From an uncultured Solobacterium sp. (GTDB lineage: Bacteria; Bacillota_I; Bacilli_A; Erysipelotrichales; Erysipelotrichaceae): 20,673 nt of DNA. The stretch covers positions 1 to 20,673 of the forward strand of contig CALISH010000121.1 of assembly GCA_938041275.1 (NCBI GenBank). The letters are read 5' to 3'. Below are positions 1 to 6,677 of this stretch, piece after piece. Under the pieces are notes generated by a model. The model was not told the origin of the DNA. It did no database searches and saw only the letters and a list, made by a program, of their open reading frames with translations. Position 1 is the first letter of the stretch. Every line of letters starts with the position of its first letter. The position numbers and the translations under genes are program-made.

Positions 1-1433
1 TAAAGGATGTAGGTCTAGAATATCTATCACTTGATCGTTTAGCAGGAACACTCTCTGGTGGTGAAGCACAACGTATTCGTCTAGCAACCCAAATTGGTTC
101 AAGACTATCAGGTGTTCTATATGTATTGGATGAGCCATCCATTGGTTTACACCAACGTGATAACAGTAAGTTAATCAAGACCCTACAAAACATGAGAGAC
201 CTTGGTAACTCATTAATTATCGTAGAACACGATGAAGATACGATGTTACATTCAGATTGGATTGTGGATATTGGACCTGGTGCAGGTATCCATGGTGGTG
301 AAGTCATCGCAAATGGCACACCAGAAGAAATCAAGAATTCTCCAAACTCCATTACAGGACAATACTTATCTGGTAGAAAAGTTATTTCAATGCCAGAAAC
401 ACGTCGTAAGGGTAGTGGTAAGGTTGTAGAACTGAAGGGTGTATCCGAACATAACCTCAAAAATATCAATGTAAAATTCCCACTAGGGAAGATGGTACTT
501 GTGACAGGCGTATCTGGTTCTGGTAAGAGTACATTAGTCAATGATGTATTCATGAAAGCAGTCCAACAAAACCTTGGAAAACAAAAAGCTAACCCAGGTA
601 AGTATAAGTCTATCAAGGGACTTGAGAATATCGATAAGTTGGTACAAATCGACCAAGATCCAATTGGACGTACACCACGTTCTAACCCAGCTACATATAC
701 CGGAGTATTTGATGATATCCGTGATATCTTCGCCAAGACACCAGAAGCGAGATTGCGTGGTTATGAAAAGGGAAGATTCTCCTTTAATGTAAAAGGTGGA
801 CGTTGTGAAGCTTGCCAAGGGGATGGCGTAAAGGTTATCTCTATGAACTTTTTACCAGATGTTTATGTACCATGTGAAGTGTGTCACGGTAAGAGATATA
901 ACGAAGAAACATTACAGTGTACCTATAAAGGTAAGAATATCTACGATGTATTAGAGATGACAGTGGAAGATTCTTTAGATTTCTTTGCAAATCACCCAAA
1001 GATTAAGAATAAATTACAGACACTCTCTGATGTAGGTTTAAATTACATCAAGCTTGGACAGTCCTCTACAACACTCTCTGGTGGTGAAGCACAACGTGTC
1101 AAGCTCGCCAGTGAATTACAGAAACGTCCAACGGGTAAGACTATCTATATCTTAGATGAACCTACAACAGGGCTACATACAGATGACGTCAATCGCTTAA
1201 TTGCTGTACTAGAAAGAATTGTGGACAACGGGGATACAGTTATCATCATTGAACATAATCTAGATGTGATTAAGTGTGCTGACTGGATTATTGACTTAGG
1301 TCCTGAAGGTGGCGATGGTGGTGGAACAATCGTTGCGCAAGGAACACCCGAAAATATTATCAAAGTCAAAGAAAGCTGGACAGGTCAGTATTTAAAGAAA
1401 ACAATTGAATGGACAAAAGAACACCAAAAGTAA
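1..1433 (+). CDS. uvrA: UvrABC system protein A, C-terminal part (5' end outside window)
   Basis: DNA-damage-recognition ATPase of nucleotide excision repair. The reading frame is open from base 3 to the TAA at 1431-1433, so the gene is cut by the window edge; the ATG at 126 is internal. Visible in order: the end of the first ATPase module (signature LSGGEAQRIRLA, then Walker B YVLDEPSIGLH near 121-150); the second module's Walker A GVSGSGKS near 508-531; the CxxC...CxxC zinc finger (CEAC near 807 and CEVC near 873); the second signature LSGGEAQRVKLA; Walker B IYILDEPTTGLH; and a D-loop/H-loop region with IIIEHN. No disabling changes are seen. The gene ends at a hairpin facing the convergent acyltransferase operon. 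Identification is secure from the paired ABC motifs plus the zinc module. Confidence 0.97.
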   Translation, partial: KDVGLEYLSLDRLAGTLSGGEAQRIRLATQIGSRLSGVLYVLDEPSIGLHQRDNSKLIKTLQNMRDLGNSLIIVEHDEDTMLHSDWIVDIGPGAGIHGGEVIANGTPEEIKNSPNSITGQYLSGRKVISMPETRRKGSGKVVELKGVSEHNLKNINVKFPLGKMVLVTGVSGSGKSTLVNDVFMKAVQQNLGKQKANPGKYKSIKGLENIDKLVQIDQDPIGRTPRSNPATYTGVFDDIRDIFAKTPEARLRGYEKGRFSFNVKGGRCEACQGDGVKVISMNFLPDVYVPCEVCHGKRYNEETLQCTYKGKNIYDVLEMTVEDSLDFFANHPKIKNKLQTLSDVGLNYIKLGQSSTTLSGGEAQRVKLASELQKRPTGKTIYILDEPTTGLHTDDVNRLIAVLERIVDNGDTVIIIEHNLDVIKCADWIIDLGPEGGDGGGTIVAQGTPENIIKVKESWTGQYLKKTIEWTKEHQK

Positions 1434-1458
1434 ATGGATGCTGAGGCATCCATTTCAT
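1432..1458. terminator. Hairpin terminator between uvrA and the convergent MBOAT gene
   Basis: A perfect 10-bp stem AAATGGATGC / GCATCCATTT (1432-1441 and 1446-1455) with a TGAG loop starts in the uvrA stop codon and is followed by a short TTTC. Read from the other strand, the stem is followed by ACTTTTGG, so it may work in both directions. The U-tract is weak on both sides. Confidence 0.7.
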
Positions 1459-1464
1459 GTACAA

Positions 1465-2979
1465 TTAGAACTCTGCGTATATCATCGCAACGATATCATA
1501 TCCAGGACCATAGGCACCAAATATGAGAGTTGCGAAGATACAGGTATAGATGATAGACCAACGTATCCATGTTGGTTTTTGCTCGATTGCATTACGGATC
1601 GAACCGTGGAATTCCTTATAGATATCCACAAGGAATATGGTTAGGGCTCCAACAATCACAATGATCCAATCAATCATGTCCAAACGTAAGAATGGTAATG
1701 TGCCATTAAATGTGGATAGATTGAAGTTTGTAAAGATACTGCTAAACATCGTCCATCCAACTGCTAAAGTCTGGGCTCTGAAGAATAGCTCGCCAATGAT
1801 AACGATGATAAATAACTTTATAAATCTAAAGAGGCGTAAGCCAATATGATTATCATCTATCTGATATTTCTTTAAGAAAGTATCGATGGGTTTTTTCAAT
1901 ATAATTTCTAGAACCATGAAACAGAAGTAATAAAGACCATAGAAGATATAAGACCAATAAGGACCGTGCCATAAACCATTTAAGAACCATACCGCAAATA
2001 GCGCAATGAATGGTCCGATGAACTTACCTGCTGCCTTGCTAAAATGTTTTGTAAAGAACTTTGATAGACGGCGAATTGGTTTGGCAAGTGAAATCGGATA
2101 GAAGACATAGTCACGTAGGAAAGTACCCAGTGTGATATGCCAACGACGCCAGAAGTCAGAAGCGTTCTCAGCGAAGAATGGTTGTCTAAAGTTTTCTGGT
2201 AATTTAATTCCAAAGATTTCTGCACTACCTAAGCAGATATCTACGATACCTGAGAAATCCATATACAACTGGATTGTACATAGTACAGCACCGATAAGAC
2301 TAAACAATCCATCTTGTGTGTAGGATGTAAAGATTTTACTGACTGCAGGATCTAGTCTATCTGCGATAATCATCTTCTTCATTAAACCGAATAGAATTCG
2401 TTGACTACCAAACTTCAGATTTTGATATGTGATTGGATTACCTGCATGAATACTATCTTTGATTTCATTGAAACGTGTAATTGGGCCTTGAATCAAGGTA
2501 GGGAAGAAATTTGCGTATACTGCAAAATCCACAATACTATGATCAGAGTGAATCTTTCTACTTGATGTGTCCATCAAATAGGAAATCATTTGTAAGGTAT
2601 AATAGCTAATTCCAATTGGGGCGATTAAGCGTACAGGTGTAAATGGTTGATGGAAGATAGCGAAGATATTTTCGCCCAAGAAATTTGTATACTTTAATAC
2701 AACCAATACACCAAGGTTAATTACTATCGCTATGAAAAGAGATATCTTTTTGGTTTTCTTATTCGCTGTATGATCAATGACTTTCGCAGATACATACGTT
2801 ATTAACATGGTGATCACTTGATATACAAGGAAGAACTTTGACCATATAAAGAAGAAAGCATAGTTTGCGAGTAATAGTACAAACTTTCTGAACTTCTGTG
2901 GACAAAGCTGATATAACATAATTATCATCGGTAAGAAGACTACGAAATAGAGTGGAGCGGAGTACATTAGTTTATTCAT
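1465..2979 (-). CDS. MBOAT family membrane O-acyltransferase (AlgI/DltB-like)
   Basis: Polytopic membrane acyltransferase of 504 aa. It probably moves acyl groups (usually acetyl) across the membrane to an exported cell-surface polymer. The MBOAT hallmarks are present: a WRRWHITLGTFLRDYVFYP block with His281, and FLNGLWHG with the second conserved His338, in a protein rich in membrane segments. The length is normal for the family. The start is set at the ATG of MNKLMYSAPL because it overlaps the upstream stop as ATGA and has GGAGG 6 nt upstream; an ATG 13 codons earlier lies inside the upstream gene and is less likely. The partner is the SGNH-type protein just upstream, as in AlgI/AlgJ, PatA/PatB or DltB/DltD pairs. 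The acceptor (teichoic acid, peptidoglycan or exopolysaccharide) cannot be read from the sequence. Confidence 0.9.
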   Translation of the reverse strand: MNKLMYSAPLYFVVFLPMIIMLYQLCPQKFRKFVLLLANYAFFFIWSKFFLVYQVITMLITYVSAKVIDHTANKKTKKISLFIAIVINLGVLVVLKYTNFLGENIFAIFHQPFTPVRLIAPIGISYYTLQMISYLMDTSSRKIHSDHSIVDFAVYANFFPTLIQGPITRFNEIKDSIHAGNPITYQNLKFGSQRILFGLMKKMIIADRLDPAVSKIFTSYTQDGLFSLIGAVLCTIQLYMDFSGIVDICLGSAEIFGIKLPENFRQPFFAENASDFWRRWHITLGTFLRDYVFYPISLAKPIRRLSKFFTKHFSKAAGKFIGPFIALFAVWFLNGLWHGPYWSYIFYGLYYFCFMVLEIILKKPIDTFLKKYQIDDNHIGLRLFRFIKLFIIVIIGELFFRAQTLAVGWTMFSSIFTNFNLSTFNGTLPFLRLDMIDWIIVIVGALTIFLVDIYKEFHGSIRNAIEQKPTWIRWSIIYTCIFATLIFGAYGPGYDIVAMIYAEF

Positions 2980-3902
2980 TTTGTACCTCCGAAGAGAGCT
3001 TGATAGTCTGCTTCCCATTGGGAATACGCAGAATCGTTACGGTGGTCTGTTAATTCGTAATTTTCCTGTAAATATTTACCCAAGGTATTCATGAACTTAA
3101 CAGAGCCACTATAATTAAGATGATCTCCACCATCACGAGAATCAGTTAACCAGTTGATATTTAATTCTTCCGTCCTCAAATTGTAGTCAACATAGGTTAC
3201 GTTGTTCTGATCACACCATGCCTGCAAAGTATTATGTTTGCTTGTTGTCCAGTTGAGGGGATTTGGTGCACTTACCATCAATAACTGTGTGCCATGTTGA
3301 TCTAATATTTCTTTGATTTGACGCATGTATTCCAAGGTCCATGAATCAACAGGGTAGGATGTACTATCCGCAGTCATATAATCCAATGTACCTGTATAAG
3401 GCATAGCTTGATTGGTAGCACTAAAGCCTTTCCATTTATCAGCAGACTCCGGATATAATAGATACTCCTTATAGAGTTCATGATAATTAAAGATAGGTAA
3501 ATACTTCGCTAGAAGGATGCGTTTTTTTCTAAGTGAAGTTAGAAAAAAATTCGTTTCCATGACAACTAGTTTTGGTGATTGATATTGATACATTTTCTTT
3601 ATAAGTGCTAGTGTATCAACAGACCATTGATAGTTTGTACACAGATTAAAGGAACTAACACCTTGATTGTGAAAAAGTGTTACTGGATCAAAAGCAGCCT
3701 TTCCTTCACTGTCGCCTAAAAACATGACATCGATGGAATTATCTTTCTCCATGGATAGATATTTTAACTTTGCCATGACGTATTTATATTGGTATCCATA
3801 TTCCCAACCCTTATAAAAAGGAATCTGAATGAGCATAAATAAAATGGATAGTACGAGTGTAAAAAGTACAAAATGTTTGAAATGTTGATGGACGCGACGC
3901 AT
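2976..3902 (-). CDS. Membrane-anchored SGNH/DltD-like protein, partner of the MBOAT acyltransferase
   Basis: Predicted signal-anchored extracytoplasmic protein of 308 aa. An N-terminal hydrophobic helix (about residues 11-28, HFVLFTLVLSILFMLIQI) follows basic residues. The SGNH nucleophile block is FLGDSEG (Ser65), and a late DHLNYSG block supplies the Asp260/His261 pair, as in DltD/AlgJ-type enzymes. It probably completes acyl transfer on the outer face for the MBOAT enzyme, whose start it overlaps by 4 nt. The frame is open upstream to an ATG at 3992, but that codon belongs to the end of the neighbouring insertion sequence. Before the insertion, this frame had no ATG, GTG or TTG start back to a stop. 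I therefore chose the ATG at 3902, with AGAGG about 11 nt upstream; the ATG at 3935 is an alternative. No clear promoter is seen. Confidence 0.8.
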   Translation of the reverse strand: MRRVHQHFKHFVLFTLVLSILFMLIQIPFYKGWEYGYQYKYVMAKLKYLSMEKDNSIDVMFLGDSEGKAAFDPVTLFHNQGVSSFNLCTNYQWSVDTLALIKKMYQYQSPKLVVMETNFFLTSLRKKRILLAKYLPIFNYHELYKEYLLYPESADKWKGFSATNQAMPYTGTLDYMTADSTSYPVDSWTLEYMRQIKEILDQHGTQLLMVSAPNPLNWTTSKHNTLQAWCDQNNVTYVDYNLRTEELNINWLTDSRDGGDHLNYSGSVKFMNTLGKYLQENYELTDHRNDSAYSQWEADYQALFGGTK

Positions 3903-3968
3903 TGAATCATTTACCTCTTCTAAAAAATAACCCATTATTAATTGTATGTTGTATTTTCCTTTTTTTCG

Positions 3969-3986
3969 AGTACTTTTATCAAATTT
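3969..3986 (+). repeat. Target-site duplication, left copy (18 bp)
   Basis: AGTACTTTTATCAAATTT directly abuts the left end of the insertion sequence and is repeated exactly at 5399-5416. It is read as the target duplication made on insertion. Confidence 0.9.
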
Positions 3987-4013
3987 TGTCATCGTTAAAT
4001 AAAAATGACACCT
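3987..4013 (+). repeat. Left terminal inverted repeat
   Basis: Starts TGTCATCGTTAAAT and ends TGACACCT. It pairs with 5372-5398 with six mismatches, four of them in the central five-base block. A second copy of the inner part follows at 4017-4037. Confidence 0.8.
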
Positions 4014-4016
4014 CTT

Positions 4017-4037
4017 CGTTAAATGATTTTGACACCT
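4017..4037 (+). repeat. Subterminal repeat inside the IS left end
   Basis: A second copy of the CGTTAAAT-N5-TGACACCT motif, offset by 24 bp from the one within the left terminus (3993-4013). It matches the right-end copy (5373-5393) perfectly, whereas the terminal copy differs in the central five bases. It includes a TTGACA that could serve as a -35 box for the transposase gene; no convincing -10 at the right spacing was found. Confidence 0.75.
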
Positions 4038-4092
4038 TGGATATGTGCATAATTTATATACCTTCTATGATAAACATAGGAGGTATTTTACT

Positions 4093-5347
4093 TTGAAAGA
4101 AAAGAAAAATAAAGAACTCGCAATCCGTCTGTTACGTGAAAAACTATCTAATGAAATGTTGTGGACTTATGAAGAAATCTCTAATTTGACTCATCTGTCC
4201 AAGTCTTCTCTCATTCGTATCATGAAGGCCATTCTAGAGAAAAAGGATACCGTATCCATTCTCCTGCACGGCAATGCAGGTAAGAAATCTCATAAGGCTG
4301 CTTCCGACCAAGAAATCAACTTTATTCGTAATCTTAAGCTACAGTATCCCGTCATCACGATAGCACAATTTAGAGATATCTTTATCGAAGATTTTTACAT
4401 GAACCCAAATAAACAAAATATCGTCTCTTCATTTGGACTACATCTGCGTAGCCTTTCTTGGTTTCGCAATCTCTTTATCACTGAGGGCTGGTCATCTCCA
4501 CATATGCCTCCTGTATTAAAAACAAATCATTCGATTCATCTGATGCGTGTCCCTTCCGCAAAGTCTGGTTTTCTTGTGCAGATTGATGGAACTCCTTTTG
4601 ACTGGTTTGGTAACGGCGAAATGTGGACATTACATTTAGCTGTCGATGACGCTACTTCTGATGTTCTATCTGGGTATTTCATGCCTACAGAGAGACAGCT
4701 CGGATATTGTCATATGATGAAATATCTGTTTGAAGAATATGGCGTTCCCTCAACGCTTTATTCAGATCGTCATACAATATTTCACAACAAGACTGGAGAA
4801 CTGACTTAATTTGGTCAAATAATGAATGACCTAGATATCAGAATGATATTTGCAGGATCTCCACAAGCCAAAGGAAGAATCGAACGATACAACGGGACCT
4901 GTCAGAGCAGACTACCAAATGATATTAAGCGTTTTGGAATCAAGGACTATGACGAATTGAACGTATGGTTTAATACTACATATCGCAAGTATCTCAATCA
5001 AAAAATTCGCTAGAAACCCAATTGATCCACATTCTGCTTTCATGCCTATCGAAGTCAATCTTAGTGAGATATTTACTCTACGATATATACGTAAAATCAA
5101 TAATGGAATATTTTCATTCCAGAAGAATTATTACGCACCTGTCGACGACGATGGAAAGCCATATTTCATAAAGTCAAATACAGAAGTAAATGTTCGTATT
5201 GATGTATTTACAGAAGAGGTGTTTATCATTAGATATGGGAAAGTTATTCATTGTAAGATCGTATCTTCTCGTACTTACAGACAAACCTCAACTGCAGAGA
5301 ATCAAAAAGAATTATCGCTACTACTTCACGAAGAAGATAAAGACTAG
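4093..5347 (+). pseudogene. IS1202-type DDE transposase, broken by one stop codon and one frameshift
   Basis: Restored product of about 417 aa. The start is TTG at 4093 with AGGAGG at 4078-4083 (9-nt spacer), preferred to the ATG at 4045, which has no Shine-Dalgarno. Domain order: an N-terminal helix-turn-helix region (LTHLSKSSLIRIMKAI), a linker with HGNAGKK, and the DDE catalytic core (QIDGTPFDWF, AVDDATSDVLSG, YSDRHTIF, AGSPQAKGRIER). After it comes a C-terminal beta-rich part with FSFQKNYYAPV. Lesion 1: TAA at 4807-4809, in frame with the sequence on both sides, where CAA (Gln; ELT-Q-FGQIMNDLDI) is expected. Lesion 2: a run of six A at 5000-5005 is one base too long; removing one A continues NQKFARNPIDPHSAFMP. 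Both lesions cut within or after the catalytic core, so no active enzyme is expected. Confidence 0.88.
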
Positions 5348-5371
5348 TTTAATTTTTGAGTTTTTTCACTT

Positions 5372-5398
5372 AAGGTGTCAAAATCATTTAACGTTAAC
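5372..5398 (-). repeat. Right terminal inverted repeat
   Basis: Read on the minus strand it begins TGTTAACGTTAAATGATTTT and ends TGACACCT. It is the partner of 3987-4013. Confidence 0.8.
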
Positions 5399-5416
5399 AG
5401 TACTTTTATCAAATTT
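5399..5416 (+). repeat. Target-site duplication, right copy (18 bp)
   Basis: Exact copy of AGTACTTTTATCAAATTT at 3969-3986, directly after the right IS end. Confidence 0.9.
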
Positions 5417-5600
5417 AATAGGGGTTCTTAATATAGTAGCCTCTAAAAGCCATTGTTTTATGGTGATTTAGTGCAAACTTTAATAGAATCTCAACCTTCT
5501 CTAGCTTGTTATGTGGTGGATTCATCATAAAAGAGAAAAGATTCAGATATCCTTGTAATTCTTCTCGGTTGAATCCTGAATGGGAATTTATAAACTTCTT
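5415..5600 (-). pseudogene. C-terminal relic of a transposase-like protein
   Basis: A 61-codon open stretch on the minus strand without a start codon. It includes FINSHSGFNREELQGYLNLF followed by a region rich in NPP, KLEKVE and MAFRGYY, and ends at TAA 5417-5415. The composition and motif spacing read like the C-terminus of a bacterial DDE transposase (a HS-x-F...LQ-x-YLN-x-F pattern). Upstream the frame continues past an in-frame TGA (5603-5601) with plausible residues (NHYCDL), which suggests decay rather than a small gene. The family is not certain; an old host gene fragment is also possible. The IS target site overlaps its stop codon. The remainder up to the hprK promoter (5601-5679) shows no other gene. 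Confidence 0.4.
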
Positions 5601-5679
5601 TCATAAATCACAATAGTGATTGAGCTTATTTAAGGGATTTGGCTAGTCATGGCTGTATATTTTGTATAAAACTAACATA

Positions 5680-5708
5680 TCTACATGATTTATAAGTCAT
5701 GCTATAAT
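5680..5708 (+). promoter_or_regulatory. Probable hprK promoter with an internal inverted repeat
   Basis: Perfect -10 TATAAT at 5703-5708 and a weak -35 TCTACA at 5680-5685, with a 17-bp spacer. An 18-bp imperfect palindrome CATGATTTATAAGTCATG (5684-5701) fills the spacer and could be an operator. Confidence 0.6.
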
Positions 5709-5731
5709 AAGTTGGATTGATGGAGGACGAT

Positions 5732-6676
5732 ATGTCAGAAAAAACTTATGAGAAAAAAGTAGGAATTCGTGATATTGTATCTTTCTTCCAGTTAGAACAA
5801 CTAACAGGAGATGATTCTTCTTTAGATAGATGGACAGTTATTCAGGACTTAAATCGTCCTGGTTTTGAACTTGCCGGTGTGTTTAAGAGTACGGAACCTC
5901 GTCGTATCGTTATCATCGGTAATAAAGAATCAGAGTTTATTCGAACGATGAGTGAGGAGGACCAGCGAGCTAGATTCCAGTTCTTAATGGATGGTTTTAC
6001 CCCATGTATTATTATTACGAGTGGAAATGAGATTCCGCCTATACTTAGAGAAGTCGCAATTCATAACAACTTCCCAGTATTGCGTACAAATCTAGAGACT
6101 TACCGTTTAACTGCGGATTTAATCACATTCTTGGATGAAAAGTTAGCACCTATCGATACAATGTCTGGTGTTTTGATGTCTGTATATGGTCTAGGTGTCA
6201 TGATTCTTGGTGAGAGCGGTATGGGTAAATCTGAAACAGCTTTGGACTTGATTCGTGATGGTCAGGTACTTATTTCAGATGACCGTGTGGATGTACAACA
6301 TATTCAAAATAGTATTTTTGGACACGCACCAGCAATCACAAAGGGTTTACTAGAAATCCGTGGTATCGGTGTGATCAACGTTGAAAAGATGTTCGGTGCT
6401 TCTGCAGTCGCTGATCGTGCGGAAGTAAAACTTGTTATTCGAATGGTACCATTTGAAAGAGATGCGGAATATAACCGTATCGGTGATGAAACACAACGCT
6501 ATACAAAGATTCTTGGTGTTCTTGTGCCAACAATTGTGATTCCAGTTAGTGCAGGTCGTAATACCTTTATCTTAGTTGAATCAGCGGTTAGAAACTTTAG
6601 ATTGCAAGAGGCAGGTTATAGTGGTGCTGCCGAAATCAATGAACGATTTTCTCGTTTTGTAGGAAAGGATGAATAA
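5732..6676 (+). CDS. hprK: HPr kinase/phosphorylase
   Basis: A 314-aa bifunctional enzyme that phosphorylates HPr on a regulatory serine and removes that phosphate, so setting carbon catabolite control through CcpA. An N-terminal domain precedes the kinase core. Walker A GESGMGKS is at residues 160-167, followed by LISDDRVDV. The HprK signature EIRGIGVINVEKMFG is at 208-222. The length is typical. The start is the ATG at 5732 with GGAGG at 5722-5726 (5-nt spacer); the upstream in-frame TTG at 5717 lies before that ribosome binding site and is rejected. The next gene starts right at its stop codon, so the two are co-transcribed. The hprK-lgt-ppaX order matches Bacillus, except that the second and third genes are fused here. 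Confidence 0.97.
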   Translation: MSEKTYEKKVGIRDIVSFFQLEQLTGDDSSLDRWTVIQDLNRPGFELAGVFKSTEPRRIVIIGNKESEFIRTMSEEDQRARFQFLMDGFTPCIIITSGNEIPPILREVAIHNNFPVLRTNLETYRLTADLITFLDEKLAPIDTMSGVLMSVYGLGVMILGESGMGKSETALDLIRDGQVLISDDRVDVQHIQNSIFGHAPAITKGLLEIRGIGVINVEKMFGASAVADRAEVKLVIRMVPFERDAEYNRIGDETQRYTKILGVLVPTIVIPVSAGRNTFILVESAVRNFRLQEAGYSGAAEINERFSRFVGKDE

Positions 6677-6677
6677 A

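Larger units (their letters stand above)
3987..5398 (+). mobile_element. IS1202/ISNCY-type insertion sequence, complete but inactivated
   Basis: A 1412-bp element with ends TGT...ACA and imperfect 27-bp terminal inverted repeats (3987-4013 and 5372-5398, 21 of 27 matching). It is flanked by a perfect 18-bp direct repeat. It carries one DDE transposase gene in two broken places. The long target duplication and the transposase sequence (motifs QIDGTPFDWF, DDATSD, YSDRHTIF, SPQAKGRIER) match the IS1202-type group, which, from memory, is known for unusually long duplications. The intact 18-bp duplication and the few lesions suggest a fairly recent insertion. Confidence 0.88.

Noticed and set aside
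534..818. Minus-strand frame of 94 codons within uvrA, and similar antisense frames throughout
   Set aside because: Shadows of strongly conserved coding sequence, without ribosome binding sites or recognisable domains.
126..1433. uvrA starting at the ATG at 126
   Set aside because: The frame is open to base 3 and encodes the first ABC signature upstream of 126, so this is an internal Met of a gene cut by the window edge.
3903..3992. N-terminal 30-codon extension of the SGNH gene
   Set aside because: Its ATG comes from the IS terminus and the extension is basic, low-complexity sequence across the target site. The Shine-Dalgarno-like GAGG in the IS end is about 18 nt away.
5000..5005. Programmed frameshift in the six-A run of the transposase
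   Set aside because: An in-frame stop about 190 nt upstream already breaks the gene, so decay is the simpler reading.
4912..5100. Minus-strand frame of 62 codons inside the transposase
   Set aside because: It is antisense to the recognisable transposase, with no ribosome binding site or motif.
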